Notes: generated by a model not told the origin, from the letters alone. A DNA stretch of 64,000 nt from JAYTUJ01 sp043744615 (GCA_043744615.1 JAYTUJ010000030.1:4400-68399); one strand, 5' to 3'. Positions 1 through 9,549 are shown, numbered from the stretch's first letter. Made by a program: numbers and translations.

Positions 1-267
1 GACATATAATTTTTTCCCAAGTGCGTATTTGATGATGTCATCAACACTTTCTAAAAAAGGTTTTTTGGGATTAACTCGATAAAAAGCAAGTGCTCCTGAA
101 AAAGCACCAACAGGTAACATTAAAATTAGTGCAACTGGTAATGGTAAAAATTTATAGAGGGTATAACAGATTCCCCCGCCACCGACAATATAAATAAATT
201 GTTTGAGTGTAAATGGCCCAAATATTTTATCTTCGATTTCAATAAATTGAGGAACTTGATATCGCAT
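1..267 (-). CDS. PrgI family membrane protein (3' end off window)
   Basis: Reading the minus strand from the ATG at 265-267 gives 89 codons that run off the left edge without a stop. The protein starts MRYQVPQFIEIEDKIFGPFT and then has two close hydrophobic segments around residues 27-45 and 46-62, ending with a soluble stretch (NPKKPFLESVDD). This matches the PrgI family, small two-span proteins encoded next to VirB4-type ATPases and VirB6-like proteins in Gram-positive and CPR type IV secretion-like loci. It is the most downstream visible member of the minus-strand locus from 6793. A VirB4-like ATPase gene would be expected just beyond the left edge. Confidence 0.8.
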   Translation of the reverse strand, partial: MRYQVPQFIEIEDKIFGPFTLKQFIYIVGGGGICYTLYKFLPLPVALILMLPVGAFSGALAFYRVNPKKPFLESVDDIIKYALGKKLYV

Positions 268-304
268 GCGTGCTTTTATTTTAGCACATTTTTTGCCGAT
301 TAAT

Positions 305-1090
305 TTAGTTTATCGGTTCTCGGTACGGGTCACTGTGTTTAGCGGGCTCCGCAGAAAATTTATTTGCTTTTAAATTTTCTGCTACTACGTTTGAAGTTGG
401 ATTGTTTATCGAAACTCCAGAGACAACAGATTTTTTTGTTTTATCAGCAAGAAAATCTTTCGTAAAACCAATTGGGGCCATTGATGTGGGCGATGCGATT
501 GATGTTGTCGGTGCAGGCATACTCGATTGTGCTGGTTCCGTTTCGGTAAATTCTATCACTGGGATTGGTTTTGCAATGGCTGGTTTTATAAGATTAACAC
601 TTGAAGCAACCGCAGCAGAAAAAGTTGGTACGTTTTTAATCACCGCACCTGTTTTGAAGGGTTGTTCTATTTCTTTGAGTACATCGTTTCTTGTTAGGTC
701 ACTATGATCTTCTTCTGCGTGAGGGTCGTACTCAGAAACATCATATGCATTTTTTGTCTTTTCACCTTTTTCACCATACAAATCAATCATTTTTTGCTTG
801 ATCGGTTTGAATATTTTTTCATCAATGTCGTGAACAATTTGATCAGCAATATTTTTTTCAATCCCAATTTCTTTGCAAATCATATGTGAGAATTCATTTC
901 CAGGAATGAAACCCATCATCACGTCGATAGTCATATTAATTAACTGACCTTCTGAATCGATGTGGAGTTTGTGGGCTGTGCCTATTTCATGAATCTTTTC
1001 CCAATTTTCATCCGTACTAATTACATCCTGCACTTCTTGCGGAAGTTTGTTAAAAGTAGCTCTATATTTTTTTCCTGTTATAAATTGCAT
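305..1090 (-). CDS. Hypothetical cytoplasmic protein of the PrgI/VirB6-like locus
   Basis: The product is 261 residues with no signal peptide or membrane span. Residues 1-115 look like a folded helical domain. The second half is rich in Ala, Pro, Thr and Ser and looks like a flexible tail. I recognise no family. It lies 10 bases after the VirB6-like gene and 37 bases before the PrgI gene on the same strand, so it is probably co-transcribed. By position it may be a cytoplasmic accessory factor of the apparatus. That role is inferred from location only. Confidence 0.6.
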   Translation of the reverse strand: MQFITGKKYRATFNKLPQEVQDVISTDENWEKIHEIGTAHKLHIDSEGQLINMTIDVMMGFIPGNEFSHMICKEIGIEKNIADQIVHDIDEKIFKPIKQKMIDLYGEKGEKTKNAYDVSEYDPHAEEDHSDLTRNDVLKEIEQPFKTGAVIKNVPTFSAAVASSVNLIKPAIAKPIPVIEFTETEPAQSSMPAPTTSIASPTSMAPIGFTKDFLADKTKKSVVSGVSINNPTSNVVAENLKANKFSAEPAKHSDPYREPIN

Positions 1091-1100
1091 ATTAATTATG

Positions 1101-4100
1101 TTAAGGAGTTATTATTGATGATTTTGAACTTTCTGAAGCAGCTTTAATTTTTTCACGAGCAGTAGTTGTTAATTTATCAGCAGAATGTCCGCTCAATCCA
1201 ATAAACCTACCGTCTCCGTTGTCTGCAAATTTTTCAGCCTTTGAATAATGAACAGATTCTTTGTTAATTGTATCTTTTAGATTATCTATTTCACCTTTGA
1301 TAAATCCTTTTTCCACATCAGTTTTTGTACCCTTTGTACTCTCTAACTCGTCCTCTTTTTTAATTAAGAGTGTTACATTTTTGTCCAAAGATTCTTTTTG
1401 ATTTTTTAATTTTTCTTTAAAAAGATTTGCAACAGTATCAAAATCATCTTCTTGCAGTTTTTTAGAACTGATTAAACTTTTTAATAATTCAGGAGTCATA
1501 CGATCTTGAAAAGCAGCACCATGATTTTTAATAAGATCGGAAAGAGTTTCTTTGTTTAGTCCGCCCAACTGAGCATCGTTTAATGTAGTTAATTGAGTTT
1601 TAACAGCACTAGATTTTTCTGCAGGAGTGGTTGTCGTTGAGTCTAGAATATGCTGTGTTTCGGTTTGATGGTACGATAAATGACCTTCTTTTGCACGGTT
1701 TCTTTCTTGGGTTACTGCGTCCGAAGTTTTAAAATATTGAGTTTCTTTCCCTGTAATAGGATCTTTCGGTTTTGCCATTGCTGTAAGTGAGCCCTTTTTC
1801 TCAAAATAATTGTCTTGAACAGCTTGTTCTTTTGGTGAAAGGCCTTCATATATTCTTTTTGCTCGGTCGTACGAGGTAGGATCTTTTTTATCCTCAGCAA
1901 GTTTCTTTAAGTGCGAAGCAAGTTTTTCGGGTTTATTTCTAACTTCTCTTGCATACGCATCATCATTTTTCTCAAGCATTTCAGTTTTTGCTTTTAGACT
2001 TTGAACAAAAGGTAAGCCTCCTGTTGAGTTTCCGTGTGAGTCAACCCCAGCCTTGCCCCCCAGACTAAATTCTGTAGCAGCATGAGTCAGAGCGATTTGT
2101 TTTCTTGCCCACTTACCTCGCCAAGTATCCTGAGTCGCCTGTCTTTTTAGTTCCTCCCCCTCTTCACTATTTTCAAGTCTGTGTTCTGCATTATGAGCAA
2201 ACTGATTCCATTTTTTTTGTGGATATGCTAATACAGCACCTTTTGCAAAATTAGTCCCTTTACTTCGCATTTTTGCAAATAATGCAGCAGAATTTTCAGC
2301 ACCGCTTATTCCAAGACGTTTACTGATAGTCACTGAAAATATAAGCATGGTAATGAGAATTATAAAGTTCAAGACCACACCCAACGCACTTGTTTTTGGT
2401 GTATCGCTAAAGGCAGAAGAAAAAGCGGTAAGTCCTAAACCGTCTTTAAAAGTAGGATCATTAGCTATCCGCAACACTACCCAGATCATGATCAAAAATG
2501 CAGGGGCATAAATAGCATTATTAATTAAAGACTTTTTCCATTCATTACTCATTTCTTCTCCACCCGGAAGTATTGGTGCGACAAACGCAAGTGGAGACAG
2601 TATTAAAAGACCAATAAAAGTTACAAATCTTCCGATAAAAGTAAGGGTTACCGCAAGCATGACAATTGTAAAAAAGAATGCAAATATAATACCCATTGCA
2701 AAAAGTAAAAATGGATGTTCGCTTCGAGCAAAATTACGCCCCGGATCAGCGTCTACTGCATTAGGTGTTTTACCATCAGCATAAAAAGATTGTATACGAA
2801 CTATCGATAATAGAGCCGTCCCTAGTTTACTTTGTGTAATATTTGCTTTTGTATCACCATCTTGAAATGTTATATGACTATAAAATTCAGTTGCAACAAT
2901 GTTTGATGCATCAATAATTGCTTTGGTAAAAAATAGACTAAAGTTTATTAACAGCGCTGCAATAATTAGCTTGCTGATTAACTGTTTTACGTTGTATGTA
3001 TGTAGTTGAAGAATGGTTCCGATTGATGCATAAATAAGTGCAAAGATAAAAAAAATGTTTGAGAGATCTCTAAAAGTTTTCCATGCGTCATTAATGACGG
3101 TCATGCGTTTTATCTGATCACTCATATTTAAAACCGTTTTGTCAAAAACTAAATCAAATAGACTTGCTATCCAACCAGCAAGCCACATAAATGCAAACAT
3201 TATGTAGTAGAGTCCTTGAGTAACACAGTTAATTAAATGGAAATTCAAAGGATTAAGACTACAAGTACCATCGTCACCAACAGTTCTTCCATTCTGGATT
3301 TTAGACAAATCTTTAGGATTTAGTGTTGTATTCGCTAATTCCTTATTAGCAGAAGCTTCTTGATTGCGTGTATTTGTTGCAATACCTAATAGCTTTGCAA
3401 GTTGAGGTTGATTGTTTATACTACCATCCCCTCTTTTTTCTGCGGGATTAGTAAAATAAGCACTATTACTATCGTTTTTCCATATCCAGGTTGTTCCATA
3501 GTTTGACATGTTTCCATCGCTATACACTGTTCGTAGATCGTATGCTCCACAGCCATGTTCTTCAGCAGGATTAAATCGAACAAGCCATACTCCTGTTACA
3601 AAATCGTCCGCAGAATTTGGTTTTTGATCGGTTCCTGGGTTATATCGAATTATGTAAGTTTCACTTTTTGTACTATTTTGCAGAGGAACACTTATAAAGT
3701 ATTCTGCTCTACCGTTTACTAAGGTAGCTGTGTTCAACTCTATTTTTGTATTTACTTGTTTTGTTGTAGCGTTTAAATCTTTTACATTCCAAAAAATTTG
3801 TCCATCAACTGCAGTCCCTCCTCCTGCTCCTACAAAACTACTTTCACTCTGGTTTTCTTGAGATATAGATATTCTTTTCGCCGCATCTAAATTTACAGAG
3901 GTCTGACCGTTTGTCCCATCAGAATATCCTTTATTACCATAAGTTGCGGTACATTGTTGAGGTGTGTAAAGAGTGTGGTATTGAGGGTCGTTATCATTTG
4001 CAATTATTGAAGCTTTAGTATAATCCGCAACAAAAAACTGCCCCACAAACAGCACAGACAAAAAAATCGCTGAAAGCAGTTTGTGTTTTTTTGTTTTTTT

Positions 4101-4118
4101 GTTGCGTGGTGTGAACAT
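1101..4118 (-). CDS. VirB6/TrbL-like polytopic membrane protein
   Basis: The product has 1005 residues. It has an N-terminal hydrophobic export segment (about 13-35), a roughly 260-residue extracytoplasmic region, and then a core of about six to seven hydrophobic spans between roughly residues 295 and 620. The core resembles VirB6/TrbL channel proteins of type IV secretion systems, including a PILPGGEEMSNEWKK loop between spans. The last 390 residues are charged and rich in Lys and Gln, with coiled-coil character, probably cytoplasmic. VirB6 proteins form the inner-membrane channel. The large N- and C-terminal soluble regions exceed the classical 300-residue VirB6. The gene is 37 bases from the upstream exported-protein gene. 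Confidence 0.7.
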   Translation of the reverse strand: MFTPRNKKTKKHKLLSAIFLSVLFVGQFFVADYTKASIIANDNDPQYHTLYTPQQCTATYGNKGYSDGTNGQTSVNLDAAKRISISQENQSESSFVGAGGGTAVDGQIFWNVKDLNATTKQVNTKIELNTATLVNGRAEYFISVPLQNSTKSETYIIRYNPGTDQKPNSADDFVTGVWLVRFNPAEEHGCGAYDLRTVYSDGNMSNYGTTWIWKNDSNSAYFTNPAEKRGDGSINNQPQLAKLLGIATNTRNQEASANKELANTTLNPKDLSKIQNGRTVGDDGTCSLNPLNFHLINCVTQGLYYIMFAFMWLAGWIASLFDLVFDKTVLNMSDQIKRMTVINDAWKTFRDLSNIFFIFALIYASIGTILQLHTYNVKQLISKLIIAALLINFSLFFTKAIIDASNIVATEFYSHITFQDGDTKANITQSKLGTALLSIVRIQSFYADGKTPNAVDADPGRNFARSEHPFLLFAMGIIFAFFFTIVMLAVTLTFIGRFVTFIGLLILSPLAFVAPILPGGEEMSNEWKKSLINNAIYAPAFLIMIWVVLRIANDPTFKDGLGLTAFSSAFSDTPKTSALGVVLNFIILITMLIFSVTISKRLGISGAENSAALFAKMRSKGTNFAKGAVLAYPQKKWNQFAHNAEHRLENSEEGEELKRQATQDTWRGKWARKQIALTHAATEFSLGGKAGVDSHGNSTGGLPFVQSLKAKTEMLEKNDDAYAREVRNKPEKLASHLKKLAEDKKDPTSYDRAKRIYEGLSPKEQAVQDNYFEKKGSLTAMAKPKDPITGKETQYFKTSDAVTQERNRAKEGHLSYHQTETQHILDSTTTTPAEKSSAVKTQLTTLNDAQLGGLNKETLSDLIKNHGAAFQDRMTPELLKSLISSKKLQEDDFDTVANLFKEKLKNQKESLDKNVTLLIKKEDELESTKGTKTDVEKGFIKGEIDNLKDTINKESVHYSKAEKFADNGDGRFIGLSGHSADKLTTTAREKIKAASESSKSSIITP

Positions 4119-4155
4119 CTTTAATCTTTGTTTTTAATCTCCACTACTCTTTTAT

Positions 4156-5787
4156 TTACCGTGTTCCTCTTTGACGGGTTGTTGTGGCTCCTCGGTTTCG
4201 TGTTGTTGTGCTGTTTGTATTACCACTTGTGCCATCATTACTATTTGCGTAATTTTGAGTACTACCACTACTGTCATTATTTAAAACTTTGTTAAGCGCA
4301 AGTTTTACAAGTTCGTTAACAAGAGCACTTACGACTTGGTCAAATTGATTTGCTAACACTAGGCGATTTTCACCAAGGTTTAATCGATTTTCAACTTTTC
4401 CTTGGATAAGTTTACCAGGAGTTGTTACTTTACAAGGTTCTGTTGCTTTGCCGTTTACAATCGGTCCCTCACATTCTTTAAAGTCCATAAAACCGTTACC
4501 AATTTGACGTTCTGTTTGTGCAGAATTATTTTGTTTTGCAATTCGTGCTTGCATTTCTTCTTGGGCCTGGTACTTTGCACCATAGTAGTTGTTATTTGGT
4601 TGAATTGTTTGAAAGAATCCGTCCATTCCCCCTTTGCTAAAGTCACCATTTGTAAATTGTTGGTAGTTTTGAGTATTTTGCATGTATGGGCTTAGTGTAC
4701 AGCCTGACCGTTGTGAATATCCCGAGTTATAGTTTACTTTATTTTGTTGATATTGCTGACCTAGGTTATTTTGATTATTTGTGCTTGTTCCTGTATGTAC
4801 GTTTCCACCACCACCAGTCATACTGCTACCGGTCATGTTATTGCTGTAACTATTTAAAAGTCCAAGTTGTACGTCGGTTCTGAAGGGTTGGCAGACCGTA
4901 TTGCCTTGCCCGATTTCTTGTATAAAAGCTCCTGCGTTTCGGTCGGCAAGGTTTTGAAAATATTTATCAGGGTTTTCTAAAAAGGCTGGGTTACCATTAA
5001 ATCCTGATTTAACCCATTCAATTGTGCTTTGTGCAATATATGTAATCAGGGCGTTTACGATACAGTACCCTACTGAGTCCCAACTGATTCCTGTTGGAAT
5101 ACCGAATACAACAAGACCCGTTTCTTTTGCATTCAGTGATTTTGGAGCAACAGGAACTTGAGGGTCGGTTTCACTACTAAATAATGAACCGATAAGGTTT
5201 CCCGCAATAGTCAAAGCTGCTCGCGCAACTGCTTGTCCTAAAATTCCACCAATACATGCACCCGCGGCACCAACACCCGCGGTCTTTGCTGACCGTTGTT
5301 GAGTCGTACTCCCATTACCTGTTTGTGCTAATGAGTTCGCACGTTGATTTACTTGCGCAGCATTTGCTTTTTGAGCTGCCGCCTGTGCCTGGGTGTTTTT
5401 AGCATCGGCAGCTTTTTGTTGTGCAGTTTTTGTTTGATTTGAAGAGTTTTTATTTATGTTATAGTCGTCGGGATTTAATGTTTGTTTAGAAGAAGTTTTT
5501 ATTAAATTTCCATTTGCATCGTAGGTATAATCTGGATTTTGTTGAGAATTAACCTGTTCTTGTTGGTTTGTGTTTCCAAAAGTGTACCCTCCTTCGTTAT
5601 TTGGATCTTGTGCACTTCCTGCATCAGCACCAGCCTGTTGCTGCTGAGCCTCATCACCACTTGTATCTAAAATTATAGCCGCAAAAGTTTGTAATGGAAA
5701 TGCAAAAAATACTTGAGAAAGCACCATCACTAAAAAAAGAAGACTTGATGTTGTTTTTAGTGTGTGTGAATAAAATGTTTTCTTCAT
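4156..5787 (-). CDS. Exported Asn/Gln-rich protein of the VirB6-like locus
   Basis: The product is 543 residues and starts with a basic n-region and a hydrophobic segment ending near FPLQTFA, a credible Sec signal peptide. Residues 45-165 are rich in Gln, Asn and Ala (low complexity). A glycine/alanine hydrophobic stretch follows at about 170-200, then a region with several Cys residues (VCQPF, SGCTLSP, KECEGP, EPCKV). The C-terminus is Ser/Thr/Asn/Arg-rich. I recognise no family. It sits 7 bases after the TSP3 protein gene and directly before the VirB6-like gene, so it is likely an exported part of the same apparatus. Confidence 0.6.
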   Translation of the reverse strand: MKKTFYSHTLKTTSSLLFLVMVLSQVFFAFPLQTFAAIILDTSGDEAQQQQAGADAGSAQDPNNEGGYTFGNTNQQEQVNSQQNPDYTYDANGNLIKTSSKQTLNPDDYNINKNSSNQTKTAQQKAADAKNTQAQAAAQKANAAQVNQRANSLAQTGNGSTTQQRSAKTAGVGAAGACIGGILGQAVARAALTIAGNLIGSLFSSETDPQVPVAPKSLNAKETGLVVFGIPTGISWDSVGYCIVNALITYIAQSTIEWVKSGFNGNPAFLENPDKYFQNLADRNAGAFIQEIGQGNTVCQPFRTDVQLGLLNSYSNNMTGSSMTGGGGNVHTGTSTNNQNNLGQQYQQNKVNYNSGYSQRSGCTLSPYMQNTQNYQQFTNGDFSKGGMDGFFQTIQPNNNYYGAKYQAQEEMQARIAKQNNSAQTERQIGNGFMDFKECEGPIVNGKATEPCKVTTPGKLIQGKVENRLNLGENRLVLANQFDQVVSALVNELVKLALNKVLNNDSSGSTQNYANSNDGTSGNTNSTTTRNRGATTTRQRGTR

Positions 5788-5794
5788 ATAAAAT

Positions 5795-6793
5795 TTATTG
5801 TAGGGTTTTTAGATTTTCCCATGCAAAACCTTGTTCGTTTTCATCAAAAATTATACCATTTTTTTGAAAATAAGTTGCGATACTTTTAAACAGGTCAAGT
5901 TGGTGGGCTTCAAGTGCCTGATATGTTTTTATTCCAAGCAAACCTTTTAACGGATCTTCTTGATACGAAGCAATATTTTTTAATGATTCATATTGTGCAT
6001 TATATGTATTTAATATTTCCACATGTGTTGTTGCAAAAACTTTTGGCACAGAGATAAGTGAAAGTTTTTCGGCAACATTTTTGTAAACAATAATTTCTGT
6101 ATTTGAAAGTAGTTTTGATTGATCTCGAGAAGCAAACTTCGCAAGTTCTTTTTTGGTGACTTCAATTATTTCGTTTCCATATTGTTTTAATTCATCATTA
6201 TTTTTTGGTGTAAATGTATGAATACTTGTGATTGAATATATTGGCTCAGTTGACGGAACATCAATTTTTCCGAGTACATTTGAAACAATTTGTTCTCGGC
6301 CAACATCGGAAACCTCACCATTTTGTTGGTTTGACATGTACTGAGTAAATAATTCTTGAGAAAGTTTGTCAGACAAAGTAGTTTTTAAGGTTGTCGTTGA
6401 GCCATCTAATGTGCTTGATGCAAAAGATACTGAAGTTGTCATTGAATCATTGGGGCCAGCAATTCGTGGATCACGACTCATCGATATTTCGGCTCCATCA
6501 GTTGTTCCATCACCATCAGTATCTGCATTTTTTGGATCTGTTCCCCACACACTTTCTTCCCAATCTTTTATTCCATCACCATCAGTGTCGATATTGGATG
6601 CTGTATAAAATGCAGTAGAGGTACTAAAGTCCAAAACATTTTGTTCGTTATTTTTTGATGTTCGAGAAAAATCAATATTTGATATTTTTGAAAAACCAGC
6701 AATCGTTAAAATAATAATTGCAAAAATAGAAGCGATGAGTATACGAGAAGGTACTTGAGAAATTTTTGTGTAGATACGATTAAAGAAATTCAT
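5795..6793 (-). CDS. Membrane-anchored protein with thrombospondin type 3 (calcium-binding) repeats
   Basis: I chose the start MNFFNR at 6793, because a TATAAT box lies 6 bases upstream; the reading frame also has an ATG 18 bases further out. An N-terminal membrane anchor (about residues 17-37) is followed by two Asp-rich motifs, DTDGDGIKDWEE and DTDGDGTTDGAE, which are thrombospondin type 3 repeats that bind calcium in known proteins. The remaining 200 residues are helical with no recognised domain. The protein should sit outside the membrane. It is the first gene of the minus-strand secretion-like locus and is divergent from the peptidoglycan-binding protein gene, with only 42 bases between start codons. 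Confidence 0.7.
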   Translation of the reverse strand: MNFFNRIYTKISQVPSRILIASIFAIIILTIAGFSKISNIDFSRTSKNNEQNVLDFSTSTAFYTASNIDTDGDGIKDWEESVWGTDPKNADTDGDGTTDGAEISMSRDPRIAGPNDSMTTSVSFASSTLDGSTTTLKTTLSDKLSQELFTQYMSNQQNGEVSDVGREQIVSNVLGKIDVPSTEPIYSITSIHTFTPKNNDELKQYGNEIIEVTKKELAKFASRDQSKLLSNTEIIVYKNVAEKLSLISVPKVFATTHVEILNTYNAQYESLKNIASYQEDPLKGLLGIKTYQALEAHQLDLFKSIATYFQKNGIIFDENEQGFAWENLKTLQ

Positions 6794-6799
6794 ATCTAA

Positions 6800-6805
6800 A
6801 TTATA
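6800..6805 (-). promoter_or_regulatory. -10 box of the minus-strand TSP3/VirB6-like locus
   Basis: TATAAT on the minus strand ends 6 bases before the ATG at 6793, so the transcript would start at or next to the start codon (leaderless). Confidence 0.55.
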
Positions 6806-6820
6806 TATCAATTTTATATA

Positions 6821-6829
6821 TGCTACAAT
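6821..6829 (+). promoter_or_regulatory. Extended -10 box of the peptidoglycan-binding protein gene
   Basis: TGCTACAAT (TGn plus TACAAT) ends 6 bases before the ATG at 6836. With the opposing TATAAT at 6800-6805 this forms a very compact divergent promoter pair. Confidence 0.55.
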
Positions 6830-6835
6830 TAAGTT

Positions 6836-8122
6836 ATGAAAAAAAATATCCCCCCTTTTTTATTCTCTTCTATTTTTTTTATTGCACTCAGTTTCTCGGT
6901 TCAAATTTCTTCAGTTTTTGCTGAAAATAACGATTCACCAAATGTTGTTCTTACAAAAGATTTGCGTCTTACAATGAACGACCCCGAAATTGTTCATTTA
7001 CAACAAGTTCTTAATGCGAGCGGTTTTGCTACGGTTTCTGTTGTGGGTGCAGGTTCTAAAGGAAGCGAAACTTCATATTTTGGACTTAAAACTCAACAAG
7101 CTGTTATAAAATTTCAAGAAGCATTTGCAAGTGAAATTTTGGCTCCAATCGGTTTAACACAAGGAACAGGCTTTGTGGGAGCAAAAACTCGAGCAAAAAT
7201 GAATGAATTATGGTCAAATAACTACTTTTTCTCATATTACGGCATAGTTTTGCCAGCAAATACGACTGTTAATACAGATACAAGTACAAATACAGACTCT
7301 TCAAATCAAGATAATACTAATAACGCTAATAATACCTTTAATAACCAAGGTAATTTTTCTCAAACATCAAGTACAACAACGGTTGCAACAAGTACTTCTG
7401 CAACAAGTACTGCCACAACAACAAAAACAACCACAGCTTCAACAACAAAAACTATTTCAGGGACAGCATATGGAAGCTCAAATGGATATCGCCCCGGTAA
7501 AACCATTACAGACTTGTTGGGTGTATGGAGTGATCCGAATAATAAAGTGAAAGTGTATGAAGTAAATCCTTCTCAAGCAAAACGAGGAGATGAAATTTTA
7601 GTTGCAGGATCAGGTTTTACATCAAAAGATAATACGATTAAGTTGCGAGGAAAAAGTAAAAATATTTTGATAAAAGGTGTTGAGTCAAAAACAAGTAATG
7701 AATTAACTTTTATTCTTCCACAAGGTGCTGAGTACGGAACGTCAACTGTGTCAGTCTCAAATTCTGCGGGTACCAGTAGAGAAGATTCTGTAAAATCTAT
7801 TGAACTTATTGTCAGTGCAACAACGACATGTGCAACGGTATGTGTCGACTCTGTTGATCAAAAAGGTCACGGTCTTAGCACAGAATTTATAGTTAAAGGA
7901 AGTGGTTTTACAGATTCAAAAAATTTAGTGATGTCACGATTTGGCCCAATTGGTATGTATGATTCTGAAAAGAAAGGAACAATCATAAATATAAAATTAA
8001 TTGAATCAGGAGTGATTCTTAATGCGCTCCCTAACTTGAGTGGAAAAATTGATTTTCCAATTATCGTTGCTAACAAAAATGGTTTCTCTAAATTCTTTAC
8101 GGTCACTGTATCGATGCCTTAA
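6836..8122 (+). CDS. Exported peptidoglycan-binding-like protein with IPT/TIG domains
   Basis: The product has 428 residues. A signal peptide (residues 1-29, ending VFA) is followed by a PG_binding_1-like domain at about 36-125, recognisable by VHLQQVLNASGF, YFGLKTQQAVIKFQ and GFVGAKTRAKMNELW. A Thr/Ser/Asn linker (140-205) follows, then an immunoglobulin-like IPT/TIG domain (about 235-325, VNPSQAKRGDEILVAGSGF) and a second TIG-like unit with FIVKGSGF near the C-terminus. The architecture suggests a cell-surface protein that binds wall glycan and presents Ig-like domains. An incomplete homologue of the N-terminal domain begins at 63278. It is followed closely by the Gly-rich gene. Confidence 0.75.
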   Translation: MKKNIPPFLFSSIFFIALSFSVQISSVFAENNDSPNVVLTKDLRLTMNDPEIVHLQQVLNASGFATVSVVGAGSKGSETSYFGLKTQQAVIKFQEAFASEILAPIGLTQGTGFVGAKTRAKMNELWSNNYFFSYYGIVLPANTTVNTDTSTNTDSSNQDNTNNANNTFNNQGNFSQTSSTTTVATSTSATSTATTTKTTTASTTKTISGTAYGSSNGYRPGKTITDLLGVWSDPNNKVKVYEVNPSQAKRGDEILVAGSGFTSKDNTIKLRGKSKNILIKGVESKTSNELTFILPQGAEYGTSTVSVSNSAGTSREDSVKSIELIVSATTTCATVCVDSVDQKGHGLSTEFIVKGSGFTDSKNLVMSRFGPIGMYDSEKKGTIINIKLIESGVILNALPNLSGKIDFPIIVANKNGFSKFFTVTVSMP

Positions 8123-8149
8123 TGCAGAGTGATAATTGTTAAAATAAAT

Positions 8150-8671
8150 ATGAAGTTATTTTTGTTAAAACAAATAAAAAAGATTATCCGGACATCAGCT
8201 CTCGTCTTTGTTTTTATTTGTTTTGTATCACTTGGTACATTTAGACATATATATGCGGCTGGTGTTGGTGGAGCTTCTGGAGGTGGAACTGGCGGCGCAA
8301 CGAGTGGCGCAAGTGCAGGCGGTGGCGCAGGGGGTTCTTCGGGTGGTGGTTCTGGTAAAACAACAACATATACAAATTTTGGAAGTGAACGCGACACAGT
8401 GCTTCCTTGTTTATGTGATTGGGAAGAAGGAGAAATAAAATTTATTGTGTACCACACAACAATTCCTGACGGCAATTCATTAACTCTTGTGTACAATCTT
8501 TTAGAATCAAAAATAAAAGAAAATTATAACGTAACTGGAAAATATTATTTAGGACAATATTCATCTCAAACAGATACATGTAATTTTGGAATCGGATATT
8601 ATTGCGTTGAATTAACTGGTCAAAAATGGCCAACATGGGGTGACTCATCAACCGGTATTGGAGCTTCTTAA
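8150..8671 (+). CDS. Exported Gly-rich hypothetical protein
   Basis: The product has about 173 residues from the ATG at 8150; a GTG at 8129 is an alternative 21 bases upstream. The signal or anchor segment is residues 8-28. A glycine/serine/alanine tract of about 35 residues follows, then a 110-residue domain with three or four Cys residues (LPCLCDW, DTCNFG, YYCVEL) that could form disulfides outside the membrane. It lies 27 bases after the TIG-domain protein gene on the same strand and probably shares its transcript. I recognise no family. Confidence 0.6.
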   Translation: MKLFLLKQIKKIIRTSALVFVFICFVSLGTFRHIYAAGVGGASGGGTGGATSGASAGGGAGGSSGGGSGKTTTYTNFGSERDTVLPCLCDWEEGEIKFIVYHTTIPDGNSLTLVYNLLESKIKENYNVTGKYYLGQYSSQTDTCNFGIGYYCVELTGQKWPTWGDSSTGIGAS

Positions 8672-8700
8672 AAATTATTCCGGGAGGTTTTTTGTAAAAG

Positions 8701-9540
8701 TTATTGTAAGACAGTTAAAGCGGCAGTAAGAGACATCCATGTTTCTACTTGTATGTCTTCTGCTCGGATCTTTTTATCCAACTTTATTTTTTCAAAAGCA
8801 GTTTCGAGTTTTTTTATATTATATCCAGCGGTTGCAAGATTTTTTAGTAAAAGTTTTCTTTTATGAGCAAAACCAGCATGCACGAGCGATGCAAAAGATG
8901 TTTCAGATACAGAATATTTTTGAAATAATATTTTTGAAATATGTTTAAAGGTAATGACTGCAGAGTCTACATTTGGAATCGGAAAAAAGTTTCCCCGTGC
9001 CACTTTTTGTGTAATAACGGGAGTGCAATATGCTTTTACAAAAATTGAAAGAATACTTTCTTTTTTATCGCGCGCAATAATTCTCTCTGCAACTTCTTTT
9101 TGTACTAAAATTGTAATTAATGATGGCTGTAAGCTTTCTTCACATTCAAGAAACTTTCTAATGATTGCACCCGTAATGTAATACGGAATATTTGCTATTA
9201 ATTTGTAATTTATTTTTTGAGATTTTTTTGCAGGAGGTTTTTTATTTAAAAATATATCTTTTATTTCAATCTCCAAAATATCGCCATGAATAAGTGTAAA
9301 AGTGTTGTTCGCTACATAATTATTGAATGTTTCTGGAAGAATGTTAATAAGCCGATCATCTTTTTCTATAGCAAAAACATGTGCACCAGTGCTTAGAATT
9401 TCTCGAGTTAGATTTCCTGTTCCAGGCCCAATTTCAAGAACAATATCATCTTTTGATATTTCAGAATCAGTTACGATCTTTTTAAGAATGTACGTGTTAT
9501 TTAAAAAATTTTGACCTAAACTTTTTTTAGCAAATACCAT
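8701..9540 (-). CDS. rsmA: 16S rRNA dimethyladenosine transferase
   Basis: The product (279 residues) opens with KKSLGQNFLNN, the family signature. The SAM-binding motif is LEIGPGTGNLT (about 38-48), the acidic motif is AIEKD and the catalytic motif is NIPYYITGAII (about 117-127). This enzyme (RsmA/KsgA) dimethylates two adjacent adenines in helix 45 of 16S rRNA during small-subunit assembly. The length is normal for the family. A TATACT box lies 9 bases before the ATG at 9540. It is upstream of nothing on the same strand within 500 bases and may be its own transcript. Confidence 0.95.
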   Translation of the reverse strand: MVFAKKSLGQNFLNNTYILKKIVTDSEISKDDIVLEIGPGTGNLTREILSTGAHVFAIEKDDRLINILPETFNNYVANNTFTLIHGDILEIEIKDIFLNKKPPAKKSQKINYKLIANIPYYITGAIIRKFLECEESLQPSLITILVQKEVAERIIARDKKESILSIFVKAYCTPVITQKVARGNFFPIPNVDSAVITFKHISKILFQKYSVSETSFASLVHAGFAHKRKLLLKNLATAGYNIKKLETAFEKIKLDKKIRAEDIQVETWMSLTAALTVLQ

Positions 9541-9549
9541 ATATGTATT

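Noticed and set aside
402..707. Plus-strand ORF opposite the 261-residue protein
   Set aside because: It is antisense to a longer frame in a consistent minus-strand operon and has no start signal or recognisable domain.
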